Source of the DNA: an uncultured Lewinella sp.
Lineage (GTDB): Bacteria; Bacteroidota; Bacteroidia; Chitinophagales; Saprospiraceae
Reading direction: 5' to 3'
Length of the DNA stretch: 61,406 bases
Assembly: GCA_913057725.1 (NCBI GenBank)
Contig: CAJXOS010000020.1
Span: 1-61,406 of the forward strand
Part shown: positions 38,680-48,677 of the stretch, one piece after another
Layout: the number at the start of each line of letters is the position of its first letter
How positions within the stretch are numbered: the first letter of the stretch is position 1
The notes under the pieces: model-generated
Database searches by the model: none
What the model was told of the DNA's origin: nothing
The model's input: only the letters and a program-made list of their open reading frames with translations
Translations under genes and position numbers: made by a program

Positions 38680-40296
38680 TTATTGAGCGATCACTAGTTT
38701 GAACTCTACCCGGCGGTTTCGAGCCCGTCCCTGTGCCGTCTCATTCGAATCAATTGGATTAGTTTCTCCATAACCCGCATAGCTCATTTTCTCACGAGCT
38801 ACTCCCTTCACTAGAAGGTACTGATAACAAGCCAAAGCACGTTTCTCTGATAGAGCCTGGTTTGCAGCATCATTACCACGGTTATCGCTATACCCGCTCA
38901 TCTTCAGGTTGTAGTTTGGATAACGTTCCAATATTTCAGCAACCTCATCGAGGATACTATGAGAAATACTCAAAATCCGATCGCTACCTGTACGGAAACG
39001 CACGTTGCGCATTGCAAGCTCTAATGTCTCGAGATCCTCTTGTGCGATGATTGGACAACCATCATTCTCAAGTGGACCTGCGTTGGATGGACAAGCATCA
39101 TCACCATCTCCGATACCGTCCGCATCAGTATCAGGACAACCACTAAACTTCGGATCGCCAGGAATTTCTGGACACTTATCATTAGGGTCGATAGTACCGT
39201 CTAGGTCGGCATCTGGGCAGCCATTTGCCTCCGCAATACCTGGCAACTGCGGACAAGCATCGTCGGCATCGGTTACACCATCGCCATCAGCATCAGGGCA
39301 ACCATCTAGTGCTTCTACACCGGCAATCGTAGGACAAATATCAACAGGATCGGCTACGCCATCACCATCTGTATCAGGGCACCCACGGTAACGACGAATA
39401 CCTGCAGTATTAGGGCAATTATCCTGGTTGTCGGCTACGCCATCGCCATCCGAATCTGGGCAACCGTTAAACTTACTATCACCAGCTACATCTGGGCACG
39501 CATCACGGTTATCAGCAATGCCGTCTAGGTCGGCATCTGGGCAACCACCTGTAGCCGTAATACCTGGCGTGTTTGGACATTTGTCGCTGTCATCAGCAAT
39601 ACCATCACCGTCGGTATCCTTAGCACCGAAGCGGGTGGTTAGGGTGAGTCCTCCGAAGATATACCAGTCGTCCTTATCTGGATTTCCAGCAATCTCAACA
39701 CCGTCAATCAGATCATTTAAAGCAGGTCGTAGACCTAGCTCTAGGCCAAGGTTCCACTTGCGTGTAATGTCATACCGCAGACCACCACCAACAGCAACAG
39801 AAATAGTTGTTTGATTGGCCGCATCTTGGTCTTGCTGAATTCGTTCATTATCACTGACACCAAAATCAGTCTCAGGATTACTGAATATCAAATTTGGACC
39901 AGCAAAAATATATGGTGAAAGAATTTTCCGGAAGCCACCACGATAACGGTTATTAGCAAAAGGTTCAAACTGAGCATGTAAACCTAGCTCAGTCAATCGG
40001 TTTTCGAAGGAATATCCCCTCCTAACCAAATCAGGCTCATCAGCATTCAAATCCGACCCTGTAAGCTTTCCTGTCGTCAGGCCCAACCTAACTCCAAAGG
40101 TATTACTAATATTCCGACGGAGCATAAACCCAAAAGCAACATTGGTCTCTCCTAAATCAAAAAAATCTGGCTCTAATAAATCCCCAGCGTAGTTAGCGCC
40201 ACCAAGGAAAAAGCCTCCGTCCCATTTTTCTTCTTGAGCTGAAAGTGTAGCTACGCTAAGGAGCAGCGCGCCTAGCAAGCAGTAAAAAATTCTCAT
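38680..40296 (-). CDS. OmpA-family outer-membrane protein with seven TSP3 calcium-binding repeats
   Basis: 538 aa from ATG 40296 (signal MRIFYCLLG to ATLSAQ); ATG at 40305 would add three residues. Residues about 20-225 form an outer-membrane beta-barrel-like domain (GGANYAGDLLEP, LRRNISNTFGVRLGL). Residues 227-415 are seven thrombospondin type 3 repeats of exactly 27 residues, each DxDxDGxxDxxDxCP, expected to bind Ca2+. Residues 430-538 are the OmpA C-terminal peptidoglycan-binding domain (LKMSGYSDNRG, NQALSEKRA, GYGETNPI, RARNRRVEF). The likely role is to tie outer membrane and peptidoglycan with a rigid Ca2+ linker; relatives occur among Bacteroidota gliding/T9SS envelope proteins. Confidence 0.92.
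   Translation of the reverse strand: MRIFYCLLGALLLSVATLSAQEEKWDGGFFLGGANYAGDLLEPDFFDLGETNVAFGFMLRRNISNTFGVRLGLTTGKLTGSDLNADEPDLVRRGYSFENRLTELGLHAQFEPFANNRYRGGFRKILSPYIFAGPNLIFSNPETDFGVSDNERIQQDQDAANQTTISVAVGGGLRYDITRKWNLGLELGLRPALNDLIDGVEIAGNPDKDDWYIFGGLTLTTRFGAKDTDGDGIADDSDKCPNTPGITATGGCPDADLDGIADNRDACPDVAGDSKFNGCPDSDGDGVADNQDNCPNTAGIRRYRGCPDTDGDGVADPVDICPTIAGVEALDGCPDADGDGVTDADDACPQLPGIAEANGCPDADLDGTIDPNDKCPEIPGDPKFSGCPDTDADGIGDGDDACPSNAGPLENDGCPIIAQEDLETLELAMRNVRFRTGSDRILSISHSILDEVAEILERYPNYNLKMSGYSDNRGNDAANQALSEKRALACYQYLLVKGVAREKMSYAGYGETNPIDSNETAQGRARNRRVEFKLVIAQ
39052..39618 (-). repeat. Seven 81-bp coding repeats (TSP3)
   Basis: Cysteines of the DxCP motif fall exactly 27 codons apart seven times in a row. 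The plus strand shows the repeated TCxGGxCAxCC-type pattern. No unit is interrupted. Confidence 0.9.
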
Positions 40297-40638
40297 AATG
40301 TACATTTGGTTTGTTGACAAAAATTCAATCCCCTAAATGATTTCAGGGTCTCTCCTCCTGCTCGGTTCTTCAACACCAAACAGATAGATAATTGCAAGTA
40401 TGGTACAACTGGGAATTGATTACACGGACCAAACAAATGTAAAACAAGTTTTTAAGAATACCCTTTTTCTACTCCGGTAGAATTCGGATATAAGTTTCTG
40501 TAATATGTTATCGATTGACTTGTTTCTCACGTATGCCCACCAGTGCAACTCCGATGGGATGTCAGCAATTCAAACAAAATATCCTATCTTTCCACGGATA
40601 AAGGTTCATCCAACTTCTGTTACCTACCTGTACCCACT
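40297..40638. other. Divergent intergenic region
   Basis: No supported gene. A minus-strand TACATTTG (40441 to 40434) is an exact -7 box match for the OmpA gene. A plus-strand TATCTTTC (40585-40592) may serve the membrane protein. An open frame runs into the plus-strand gene from 40543 but lacks signal or coding character before 40639. Confidence 0.4.
40434..40441 (-). promoter_or_regulatory. Putative -7 box of the OmpA/TSP3 gene
   Basis: TACATTTG on the minus strand matches TAnnTTTG exactly; no clear -33 partner. The implied leader is about 130 bases. Confidence 0.35.
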
Positions 40639-41529
40639 ATGACTATTCTAACCGTTGTAATCGGTATCGTATTTGTTCTTCTCCTATTAAGTTTATTGGC
40701 CACGACTATTATGGAGTTGTTGGCTTCCTTCTTTCACCTTCGTGGTCGCAACTTGACAAAAGCACTGCGCAATATGCTTGCCAGCAGCGATGAATCAGAA
40801 GGTCTTCTTGCCGAATTCAAGGGAAACTCGCTATACAAGCACCTCTCTCAGCAATACAGTAGGACCACCCAAGGACCTCCTTCCTATATGGATTCTGAAA
40901 CCTTCCAAAGCATTCTCTTCGACATCATACTGAAAGATGAAGGGGTGGAAAAACTCAAAGAAAAAATCGACACATTACCAGATGAAGACCTGCGTAACGT
41001 GCTCAATCAGCTTCTGCGCGATGCGGATAATGAGTTGGATCAATTCAAAGGCAATATCGAAAAATGGTATAACGATGTGATGGATCGTGCTTCTGGCTGG
41101 TATAAGCGTTACACACAGAAGATTCTTATCTGGGTTGGTATCTTAATTGCACTAGTCTTCAATGCTGATACCTTTTCAATCTATGAGCGTCTTGCTAGTG
41201 ATCCAGAGACACTACAGCAAGTCGTTGCATTAGCCGACAGTTACGTACAAACTCAGGAAGAAACGCTTGTTCGTCCGGTCGATCCCTCTTTCGAGCAATC
41301 CCTAGATGCGCTCCAAAGTTTAGTAGACAACGAGATCAATAGTGTACGCGCACCGCTTGGGCTTGGTTGGGCTAATATGGATTTCAGCAACTATGGCACC
41401 TATGATTGGATAGCCAAGATACTAGGCTATCTGGTAACGGCATTAGCTATCTCACTCGGCGCCCCGTTCTGGTTCGATTTGCTTCGCAAGTTGGTGAACA
41501 TCCGATCCTCTGGTAATAAACCTTCGTAA
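40639..41529 (+). CDS. Inner-membrane protein of unknown function
   Basis: 296 aa from ATG 40639. Membrane segments: residues 1-27 (ILTVVIGIVFVLLLLSLLATTI), about 158-178 (ILIWVGILIALVF) and about 253-275 (ILGYLVTALAISLGAPFWF). Between the first two is a long charged cytoplasmic-like helix-rich region, and between the last two a ~75-residue loop likely outside. The closing motif GAPFWFDLLRKLVNIRSSG recurs in uncharacterised bacterial membrane proteins. I do not recognise a function. It stands alone, between the OmpA gene and the SDR gene. Confidence 0.75.
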   Translation: MTILTVVIGIVFVLLLLSLLATTIMELLASFFHLRGRNLTKALRNMLASSDESEGLLAEFKGNSLYKHLSQQYSRTTQGPPSYMDSETFQSILFDIILKDEGVEKLKEKIDTLPDEDLRNVLNQLLRDADNELDQFKGNIEKWYNDVMDRASGWYKRYTQKILIWVGILIALVFNADTFSIYERLASDPETLQQVVALADSYVQTQEETLVRPVDPSFEQSLDALQSLVDNEINSVRAPLGLGWANMDFSNYGTYDWIAKILGYLVTALAISLGAPFWFDLLRKLVNIRSSGNKPS

Positions 41530-41556
41530 TTCGCTTTCGACCAGTAATAGGCGGTA

Positions 41557-42387
41557 TCAACTCAAACCGTAGTATAACTTCATTACGCGTTCAAATAGTT
41601 GCGCCCCAAATATTCGCTTTGCCAGAGGCGCAAGCTTCTGAATGAAATCGCCAACTATGTAGCGGACAGGTGGCTGCTTATGATTAACAGCCTGCCAAAT
41701 AATCGCAGCTACCCGCTCAGGTGACAGCCCTTTGTCTACACTCTCGCGCATAGCTCTTTCTGCTCGCTCATAGTTCTCCTGATAAATCGGTTGTAAATCT
41801 TCGACACCAGCGCGATGCTGGTTACCAATTATTGGTGTAGCCGTATCACCTGGGCAGACGCTAACTACCTTCACTCCTGTTCCGGATAGCTCCATGCGAG
41901 CAGACTCGACTAGTGCTTCTACTGCAAATTTACTGGCACTATATACACCGTGAAATGGTACTCCCATAAGTCCAGCTATTGAACTTACGGCCACAAAAGC
42001 TGCTCGTGAGCGCTGCCGCAAATGTGGCAAACAGGTTTGTAGAAGGTGTACTGATCCATACCAATTGGTGTCCATAATCTTTCGCACTTCTTCCAATGGA
42101 AAGTCTTCCAAGCTCCCGGATCCGCCAATCCCTGCTGCATGTACAACTGCATCCAATCGCTGAGTCCGATTCATTATTTCCTGCACTGCAGCCTGGATTT
42201 CTTCGGGCTTGGCTACGTCTGCAAGAAGGGCCTGAACCCCTTCTGGAACTCGCCCCGAGCGTGATAGCCCGAACACCGTCCAACCTCGCTCATGAAAATA
42301 CTTTGCAGTCGTTTCCCCAATACCAGATGATGCTCCAGTTATCAAGACTACTTTCACTCCAACGTCCGCTAATTGATCATTTTTCAT
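41557..42387 (-). CDS. Short-chain dehydrogenase/reductase (SDR)
   Basis: 276 aa from ATG 42387 (a GTG two codons upstream is also possible). Classical SDR: cofactor loop TGASSGIG near residue 18, HAAGIGG near 87-93, catalytic Ser in AVSSIAG and the YSASK motif (Tyr/Lys) near 150-155. The SRSG sequence after beta-2 suggests NADPH preference. Substrate cannot be assigned. It is divergent from an AraC-type regulator whose gene starts 127 bp away, so it is a plausible target of that regulator. Confidence 0.9.
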   Translation of the reverse strand: MKNDQLADVGVKVVLITGASSGIGETTAKYFHERGWTVFGLSRSGRVPEGVQALLADVAKPEEIQAAVQEIMNRTQRLDAVVHAAGIGGSGSLEDFPLEEVRKIMDTNWYGSVHLLQTCLPHLRQRSRAAFVAVSSIAGLMGVPFHGVYSASKFAVEALVESARMELSGTGVKVVSVCPGDTATPIIGNQHRAGVEDLQPIYQENYERAERAMRESVDKGLSPERVAAIIWQAVNHKQPPVRYIVGDFIQKLAPLAKRIFGAQLFERVMKLYYGLS

Positions 42388-42466
42388 GGGCACAAAATTA
42401 CAGCCTCACACTTCAAGTCCAGGTGGTATTCTAACAATAGAACGCTCTCTAAAACCTTTTGAGAGT

Positions 42467-42474
42467 TAATTTTG
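42467..42474 (+). promoter_or_regulatory. Putative -7 box of the AraC-type regulator gene
   Basis: TAATTTTG matches TAnnTTTG exactly, 40 bases before the ATG at 42515. No convincing -33 box. Confidence 0.35.
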
Positions 42475-42514
42475 TATTATTTTAGACAATATTAAGCAAG
42501 AAGGCACAACAATA

Positions 42515-43378
42515 ATGGAAAGCAAACTGAAGCCCACTTTTGAAAAAATTGATCCGGTTTTCGGCAATTCCTTCTTTTTGGATCAATTCACTGACCAATC
42601 CTGCCACGATAAGCCACAATGGCACTTCCATCCAGAGTATGAAATCGTCTACATACCCGAGGGTAATGGTAAAAGACATATTGGGGATCATATCGGGCGA
42701 TACGAGGATGGAGAACTGATTTTTCTTGGACCTAACTTACCGCATCTAAGTTATGCACCCAAGAGTCGAGAAGTGGTACTTCAGCTCCGAGAAGACTTCC
42801 TAGGTAATCAATTCATGGACATCCCCGAAATGAAGGCCATCAAGCAACTATTTGATCGCGGGAGAACAGGTATTGCATTCACCGAATCTACTAAACATGA
42901 GATTGGTCAAACCCTTATTGGCTTGATCGATATGTCACCATTCGATCGGTTATTAGGTGTACTTAGTGTTTTGCAGCAAATGGCAACCACCTCTGACTAT
43001 CAGTCATTGAATGCTACTGGCTTTGCGGTAGAGGTAAATCCTCAGGATCAAGACCGCATGGAACGACTCTATCATCATGTAGAGGAGAATTTTCAACGCC
43101 CTATACCGCTGGAAGAGGTAGCGAAATTGATTAACATGACGGTCCCTGCTTTCTGTAGGTATTTCAAAAAACTGACCAACCGTACCTTTACTCAAATGGT
43201 CAATGAGTTTCGGATTACTTACGCTTCCAGGTTACTACGGGACGAGCACATGAGTATTGCTGCCATCTCTTTTGAAAGTGGCTTCAATAACCTTTCTCAC
43301 TTCAACAAGCAATTCCGCTTAATTACCGGAGTAAGTCCGAGAGAATACCGTAAAGGACTTCGAAAATTGGTGAATTAA
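42515..43378 (+). CDS. AraC-family transcriptional regulator with cupin sensor
   Basis: 287 aa. Residues 30-85 form a small cupin ligand-binding fold (WHFHPEYEIVYIPEG, GDHIGRYEDGELIFLGPNLPH). Residues about 183-283 hold the two helix-turn-helix motifs of the AraC/XylS domain (IPLEEVAKLINMTVPAFCRYFKK and the signature SIAAISFESGFNNLSHFNKQFR...GVSPREYRK). Such regulators usually respond to a small molecule bound in the cupin. It is divergent from an SDR gene and its stop codon interlocks with that of ilvN (4-bp overlap), so either neighbour could be a target. Confidence 0.92.
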   Translation: MESKLKPTFEKIDPVFGNSFFLDQFTDQSCHDKPQWHFHPEYEIVYIPEGNGKRHIGDHIGRYEDGELIFLGPNLPHLSYAPKSREVVLQLREDFLGNQFMDIPEMKAIKQLFDRGRTGIAFTESTKHEIGQTLIGLIDMSPFDRLLGVLSVLQQMATTSDYQSLNATGFAVEVNPQDQDRMERLYHHVEENFQRPIPLEEVAKLINMTVPAFCRYFKKLTNRTFTQMVNEFRITYASRLLRDEHMSIAAISFESGFNNLSHFNKQFRLITGVSPREYRKGLRKLVN

Positions 43379-43914
43379 CCAATTTCTTCCATGGCCGGCA
43401 AAGATTCCAGGTAGCGGTTGAGACGCTCCATTGGTTTAACGATAGCTACCCGTCCAGAACGAACGAAGCCGTATATATCACCAATGGCCCGAAATTCTTC
43501 CAGCAGTGCCTCGGTTTCCTCAGGATGCCCGGTTTTTTCTACTACAACGTATTCCGGCTCTATTACCAAGATCCTGGCATTGTGTGAGCGTACCAGGCGC
43601 TCTACCTTATTGCCATCACAGAACATACTGAATGGAACCTTGTACAAGGCAATTTCCTGGTATACTGTTTCATCCGGAGTATAGTAGAAAGCTTTGATAA
43701 TATCAATCTGCTTATCTAGCTGTGCTACTAACTTTTTCACCATCTCTTCCGTCACTTTAACAACGATAGTGAAGCGGTGAATTCCTTCCAGAGAAGACTG
43801 GCTTGTCGTCAGACTCTCGATGCTTATATGCCGGCGAGTGAACACAGAAACTACACGCGACAGTATACCAGTGATGTGCTCAGAGAAGACGGTGATCGTA
43901 TAATCTTGGGTCAT
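43375..43914 (-). CDS. ilvN: Acetolactate synthase small (regulatory) subunit
   Basis: 179 aa. The N-terminal ACT domain (YTITVFSEHITGILSRVVSVFTRR, residues 5-28) is the usual valine-binding regulatory domain, followed by the second domain (RSHNARILVIEPEYVVVEKTG and GRVAIVKP). It activates the large subunit and gives feedback inhibition. It is last in the ilvD-ilvB-ilvN operon, 4 bp after the ilvB stop. The size is at the upper end for small-subunit genes (160-180 aa). Confidence 0.94.
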   Translation of the reverse strand: MTQDYTITVFSEHITGILSRVVSVFTRRHISIESLTTSQSSLEGIHRFTIVVKVTEEMVKKLVAQLDKQIDIIKAFYYTPDETVYQEIALYKVPFSMFCDGNKVERLVRSHNARILVIEPEYVVVEKTGHPEETEALLEEFRAIGDIYGFVRSGRVAIVKPMERLNRYLESLPAMEEIG

Positions 43915-43918
43915 GACC

Positions 43919-45685
43919 TTACTTTTTTAGTTCTTCAGGAGTTAGAACAATTTCATTTACAGCGGCACCAGATGGTACCATTGGGAAGACGTTTTCTTCC
44001 TTCGCTACTCGAACGTGGAGCAAGTAAGGACCATCGTGAGCAAGCATTTCGGCAATAGCCTCATCTAATTCTTCTGGCTTGTCAACGGTCTTACCCGGCA
44101 CGCCAAAACCATCCGCAATCTTGATAAAATCAGGGTTTTGCAGATGAACTGAGGAATAGCGCCGATCAAAGAAAAGCTGCTGCCATTGACGTACCATCCC
44201 AAGAAAATTATTGTCTAGCAATACGATCTTTACCCCAACCTTCCACTGGGCGCAAAGCCCTAATTCTTGTATGGTCATCTGGAAGCCTCCATCACCAATA
44301 AAGGCGACAACTTCTCGTTCTGGCTGAGCAAATTTTGCCCCAAAAGCTGCAGGAAGCCCGTAGCCCATAGTGCCAGCTCCACCAGAAGAAACCCATTGAT
44401 TGGTTGATTCATAGACATAGTAGCGAGCGGCAATCATCTGATGTTGTCCTACATCAGTTGCCACCACGGCTTGCCCCTTAGTTTGCTTGCTGACCTTATC
44501 TACTACCATCCCCATCCGAATCTGCCCATCTTCAGTGGCTTGTAGAGCATTGTCAATTACCTTCTCCTGCTCGATACGGGCACATTCAGCAAAAGACTCC
44601 AGCCATTCTGGATAGGACTTGGTTTTCACCAAAGGCATCAACGCCTCTAACGCCTGCTTTGCATCTCCTAAAATGGGATAGTCTGCAGGGACATTCTTAT
44701 TGATTTCCGAAGGATCAATTTCAATATGAATAACCTTCGCTTGCTTGGCGTACGCACTTAGTCTTCCAGTAACTCGGTCATCGAAGCGCATGCCTATAGC
44801 AATGAGCAGATCACACTCATTCTGCTTCATATTGGGCCCATAATTACCATGCATGCCTAACATACCAGTGTGCAAAGGATGTCGAGAGGAAATACTGGAT
44901 AGCCCATGAATTGTACAAGCTAGTGGTATTCCCGTTTTTTCAACAAATGCCTTGAATACATCCTGAGCACCTGCAATCTGAATCCCGTGCCCAGCCAGTA
45001 TCATCGGCTTTTGAGCGGCGTTAATAGCCGCTGCCGCCGCCATTACTTGTGCTGAATCAATCTTTGGTAATGGATGATAGGAACGAACGTAATGTTGACG
45101 CTGATACGAGAAATCTAGATCGGCCAACTGGGCATCTTTCGTGATATCAATAACTACCGGTCCTGGGCGGCCTGAGTTAGCAACAAAGAATGCTTTTGCA
45201 AATACTGCTGGAATCTCCTCCGCCTTGGTTATCTGGTAATTCCATTTTGTCAACGGAATCGTACTATTGACCACATCTGTTTCCTGAAAGGCATCACTAC
45301 CAAGTAAGTGACTAGCTACCTGGCCTGTGATACAAACCAAGGGCGTACTATCCAGCAATGCATCACCAAGCCCTGTAAACAGGTTGGTTGCTCCCGGACC
45401 TGAGGTCGCCATACAGACGCCCGTTCGACGAGTTACACGTGCGTATCCTTCTGCTGCATGGATCGCCCCTTGTTCGTGACGAGGGAGTACATGAGTCAGT
45501 CGATCTTCATAATGGTAAAGCTCATCATATACCGGCATAATCGCTCCACCAGGATAACCAAAAATGGTATCCACACCCTCTGCTAGTAGGCACCGAAGAA
45601 CGGCTTCGGCACCGCTGATACGTTCGCGGGTAGGTGTAGCGCTTTGCTTTTGCTGAATGGTATCAGCGGTAGTCTGCTGACTCAT
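43919..45685 (-). CDS. ilvB: Acetolactate synthase large (catalytic) subunit
   Basis: 588 aa. ThDP enzyme joining two pyruvates, or pyruvate and 2-oxobutanoate. The catalytic glutamate is E71 in [17 protein letters not shown]. The ThDP-Mg motif [12 protein letters not shown] (about 465-476) runs to the NN of [20 protein letters not shown]-region signatures such as GMLGMHGN are present. Its ATG overlaps the ilvD stop by 4 bp (45682-45685), a sign of translational coupling. The first ~20 residues are polar and not conserved. Confidence 0.96.
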   Translation of the reverse strand: MSQQTTADTIQQKQSATPTRERISGAEAVLRCLLAEGVDTIFGYPGGAIMPVYDELYHYEDRLTHVLPRHEQGAIHAAEGYARVTRRTGVCMATSGPGATNLFTGLGDALLDSTPLVCITGQVASHLLGSDAFQETDVVNSTIPLTKWNYQITKAEEIPAVFAKAFFVANSGRPGPVVIDITKDAQLADLDFSYQRQHYVRSYHPLPKIDSAQVMAAAAAINAAQKPMILAGHGIQIAGAQDVFKAFVEKTGIPLACTIHGLSSISSRHPLHTGMLGMHGNYGPNMKQNECDLLIAIGMRFDDRVTGRLSAYAKQAKVIHIEIDPSEINKNVPADYPILGDAKQALEALMPLVKTKSYPEWLESFAECARIEQEKVIDNALQATEDGQIRMGMVVDKVSKQTKGQAVVATDVGQHQMIAARYYVYESTNQWVSSGGAGTMGYGLPAAFGAKFAQPEREVVAFIGDGGFQMTIQELGLCAQWKVGVKIVLLDNNFLGMVRQWQQLFFDRRYSSVHLQNPDFIKIADGFGVPGKTVDKPEELDEAIAEMLAHDGPYLLHVRVAKEENVFPMVPSGAAVNEIVLTPEELKK

Positions 45686-47394
45686 GACATTGACTTTAAG
45701 GTGGTTGAAACGGGCTCAAATTCATCAGTGACACAGCCCTCACTAGCACTGCTCACTAGTTGTGCATATTTGCGTAGTGCACCGGTAGAAGCGGCCAATG
45801 GCCTTGGCTCCCAACCTGCGCGGCGCGCATTTAATTCTTCTTCTGATAGATCAACGGTCAAGGTATTTTGTACAGCATCAATGGTAATGACATCACCGTC
45901 TTGCAGTAAACCGATAGCGCCACCTACCTGAGCTTCCGGTGTGATGTGGCCTACCACAAAACCGTGGGTTCCCCCTGAAAACCGTCCGTCAGTAATCAGG
46001 GCAACCTTTTTACCTAGGCCTTCGCCCATAATAGCACTAGTTGGCTTCAACATCTCTGGCATTCCAGGCCCTCCCTTAGGGCCACAATACCGAATAACGA
46101 TGACCTCACCAGGCTGTATTTCTTTATTCGTAATGGCTGCGTTTGCTGCCGCCTCGCCGTCAAACACACGTGCAGGACCTTGAAAACGCTCTCCTTCTTT
46201 ACCCGTAATCTTAGCTACGGCCCCTCCTTCTGCCAAATTCCCGTAGAGGATACGGATGTGTCCGCTCGGTTTTAGGGGCTGATCAAAGGGATAAATGATA
46301 TCCTGACCTTCTTTAAGTCCCGGTAGTTCTGCTAAGTTTTCTGCCACTGTCTTGCCTGTAACCGTCATACAGTCACCGTGCAGGTAGCCTTCCTCCAGGA
46401 GCATTTTCATAACTGCGGGCACACCACCTACGTGGTAAAGATCTTCCATCACATATTTGCCACTAGGCTTCAAATCTGCGAGGTAAGGCGTCTTATCCGC
46501 GATGCGTTGAAAATCGTCAATAGTGATATCCACATTGGCTGCTTTTGCCATTGCAATTAGGTGGAGCACTGCATTAGTAGATCCTCCTAGTACCGTAATC
46601 AGCGTAATCGCATTCTCAAAGGACTTACGGGTAAGAATGTCCAGTGGCTTAATATCTTGCTCCAATAAATGGCGAAGAGCTGGCCCTACGCGAAGACAGT
46701 CTTGTTCTTTCTCTGCACTGCCAGCAGGGTAACTTGAATTGTAAGGCAAACTCATACCTAAGGCCTCAATCGCTGAGGCCATAGTATTGGCAGTATACAT
46801 ACCACCACAGGCACCCGGTCCTGGGCAAGAGTTTTGAATCACGCCCTGATAGGTCTCATCGTCCATATTACCGGCGATCCGATGCCCAAAGGCTTCGAAA
46901 GCAGATACGATGTCTAATTTCTTTCCTGCATAGCAACCAGGGCTAATTGTACCGCCATAGACTAGAATGGAAGGCCGATTAAGACGCGCCAGTGCAATCA
47001 TCGCCCCTGGCATGTTCTTGTCACAACCAACAACAGTCGCTAAACCATCGTACCATTGCGCCCCAGCGACCGTCTCGATACTGTCAGCAATAATATCACG
47101 GCTTGGAAGACTGTATCGCATTCCCGCCGTACCCATGCTGATACCATCCGAAACACCGATGGTATGGAAGATCAGTCCAATCAGGTCCGTTCCTTGAACG
47201 CCCTGCTTGACTACTTCTGCTAAGCCATTAAGGTGCATATTACACGGATTGCCTTCCCAGCCGGTGCTGGCAATTCCGATTTGCGCCTTGTCTAAATCCT
47301 CCTTACTTAACCCTATTCCGTAGAGCATCGCCTGAGCAGCAGGTTGGGATTCATTCTGCGTTAATTCGCGGCTATAGCGATTCAGTTCTTTCAT
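45682..47394 (-). CDS. ilvD: Dihydroxy-acid dehydratase
   Basis: 570 aa. It dehydrates the dihydroxy acids to 2-oxo-3-methylbutanoate and 2-oxo-3-methylpentanoate. Three iron-sulfur cysteines are visible: [17 protein letters not shown], and [17 protein letters not shown]; the catalytic-region motif [10 protein letters not shown] and the C-terminal [17 protein letters not shown] complete the signature. First gene of ilvD-ilvB-ilvN. An imperfect inverted repeat 53 bases upstream (47448-47488) is a candidate control site. Confidence 0.96.
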   Translation of the reverse strand: MKELNRYSRELTQNESQPAAQAMLYGIGLSKEDLDKAQIGIASTGWEGNPCNMHLNGLAEVVKQGVQGTDLIGLIFHTIGVSDGISMGTAGMRYSLPSRDIIADSIETVAGAQWYDGLATVVGCDKNMPGAMIALARLNRPSILVYGGTISPGCYAGKKLDIVSAFEAFGHRIAGNMDDETYQGVIQNSCPGPGACGGMYTANTMASAIEALGMSLPYNSSYPAGSAEKEQDCLRVGPALRHLLEQDIKPLDILTRKSFENAITLITVLGGSTNAVLHLIAMAKAANVDITIDDFQRIADKTPYLADLKPSGKYVMEDLYHVGGVPAVMKMLLEEGYLHGDCMTVTGKTVAENLAELPGLKEGQDIIYPFDQPLKPSGHIRILYGNLAEGGAVAKITGKEGERFQGPARVFDGEAAANAAITNKEIQPGEVIVIRYCGPKGGPGMPEMLKPTSAIMGEGLGKKVALITDGRFSGGTHGFVVGHITPEAQVGGAIGLLQDGDVITIDAVQNTLTVDLSEEELNARRAGWEPRPLAASTGALRKYAQLVSSASEGCVTDEFEPVSTTLKSMS

Positions 47395-47725
47395 TCTTGC
47401 TTGTCTAGTTCCTTGATCTTATCAAAATTAGAATCTCCTCGGGGTCCGGCACAATGAATAAAGGCTACTGCTACGATTCATTATTGCCATTAAAAAGAAT
47501 ATAAACAACTGAAAAACAGCAGTTAACACACTGTTTACTTACGGCTCAAAAGAAAAAGAATTTCATACCGAAAAGCCCTACCCTCTTGGTTTTTGCTAAT
47601 TTTAAGGTCATAGCATCTCAGATGATGTGACTTCCATCGGAAGCATTGGTCAAAAGGAAGCTATTAAACAGGCAAGCCACGACTGATTGTGGCACTCATT
47701 TAAAGGACATAAAACAAGTACAAGC
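47395..47725. other. Divergent leader region between ilvD and a metallopeptidase gene
   Basis: No supported gene. On the minus strand it holds the inverted repeat described separately and two tiny open frames (a six-codon Met-Lys-Phe4 frame ending at 47546 and a ~20-codon frame inside the hairpin) that cannot be called as genes. No clear TAnnTTTG box was seen for either flanking gene. Confidence 0.4.
47448..47488 (-). promoter_or_regulatory. Inverted repeat in the ilvD leader
   Basis: The outer arms GGC-A-CAATGAAT (plus strand 47448-47459) and ATTCATTATTGCC (47476-47488) pair: a 7-bp core AATGAAT/ATTCATT plus an outer GGCA/TGCC stem with a small internal bulge, loop of about 16 bases. It lies 53 bases before ilvD, the same distance as the ilvC hairpin, and shares CAATGAATAA with it. 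Could be an operator or attenuator. Confidence 0.4.
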
Positions 47726-48607
47726 ATGCGTTGGCAAGGCAGAAGAAAAAGCTCAAATGTAGAAGATCGTCGTGGTGGACGCGGCTCCACTGCCCGTAAA
47801 GTGGGTGGAGGATTTGGTATAGGCACCATCCTGATTGTCATCTTCGCACTCATCATGGGACAGAATCCAGCGGACTTACTACAAGTATTCAATGGTGGTG
47901 GTGTAGCCACAGCACCAACCGAGAATACGAATGGTCCTGTTACTACTGGGAATTCGGCCGAAGATCAGTTAGCAGAGTTTGTCTCCGTGGTGTTAGCTGA
48001 CACGGAGGATGTTTGGACGGAACTCTTTCCTAAACACTTTGGAGTTCAGTACCGTAAACCCACACTAGTACTTTTTAGCGGAGAGACTGTATCTGCTTGC
48101 GGGCGTGCTAGTGCTGGCACTGGCCCTTTCTACTGCCCGGGTGACCAGAAGATGTACATTGATCTCAGCTTCTATCAAACCCTGAAGAACCGATTCAAAG
48201 CACCTGGTGATTTTGCGATGGCCTATGTCTTGGCGCATGAGGTAGGGCACCATGTGCAATATCTATTAGGCATCACCAAAAAGGTCGATCGTATGCGTGG
48301 ACGTGTACCAAAAGCAGAGTACAACGACGCATCGGTTCGCCTCGAACTAATGGCTGACTTCTTTGCTGGTGTTTGGGCACATCACGGACAAAAGAAGCGC
48401 AAGTTCTTGGAGGAAGGGGATATTGAAGAAGCTATCCGTGCTGCCGGCGCAGTAGGTGATGATAATATCCAAATGCAATCACAGGGTTATGTGGTTCCTG
48501 AGTCTTTCACTCACGGCACCACGGAGCAACGCCAACGTTGGTTTGTCAAGGGGCTAAAGACCGGTGATCTTGGTCAAGGCGACACCTTTGCTGCGAATCC
48601 TTTGTAA
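47726..48607 (+). CDS. YpfJ-type neutral zinc metallopeptidase, membrane-anchored
   Basis: 293 aa from ATG 47726. A basic N-terminus with RKSSNVEDRRGG, one membrane segment (about 28-45), then the catalytic domain with the zinc motif HEVGHH at 171-176 and a downstream glutamate in LELMADFFAGVWAHH. The family signature (VLFSGETVSACGRASAGTGPFYCP, YIDLSFY) is complete. Its substrate is unknown in all organisms; the active site probably faces the periplasm. It is monocistronic, ending at a strong bidirectional terminator. Confidence 0.93.
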   Translation: MRWQGRRKSSNVEDRRGGRGSTARKVGGGFGIGTILIVIFALIMGQNPADLLQVFNGGGVATAPTENTNGPVTTGNSAEDQLAEFVSVVLADTEDVWTELFPKHFGVQYRKPTLVLFSGETVSACGRASAGTGPFYCPGDQKMYIDLSFYQTLKNRFKAPGDFAMAYVLAHEVGHHVQYLLGITKKVDRMRGRVPKAEYNDASVRLELMADFFAGVWAHHGQKKRKFLEEGDIEEAIRAAGAVGDDNIQMQSQGYVVPESFTHGTTEQRQRWFVKGLKTGDLGQGDTFAANPL

Positions 48608-48626
48608 GCGAATTGCGATAAAGTAA

Positions 48627-48660
48627 GAAAGGCGCTCACTAAATTAGTGAGCGCCTTTCT
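48627..48660. terminator. Bidirectional intrinsic terminator
   Basis: Stem GAAAGGCGCTCACTA with matching AGTGAGCGCCTTTC around a short AATT-type loop; flanked by A- and T-rich sequence. Between convergent genes ending at 48607 and 48678. Confidence 0.92.
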
Positions 48661-48677
48661 TATTTGCTAGCATGCAA

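Noticed and set aside
39005..39814. Long open frames opposite the TSP3 repeats
   Set aside because: They are produced by the repeated codons of the TSP3 array on the other strand and encode only Ser/Pro-rich repeat shadow.
47546..47566. Tiny frame Met-Lys-Phe-Phe-Phe-Phe in the ilvD leader, resembling an attenuator peptide
   Set aside because: Phenylalanine codons do not fit branched-chain amino-acid control, A/T-rich DNA makes such runs likely, and no terminator/anti-terminator pair was found.
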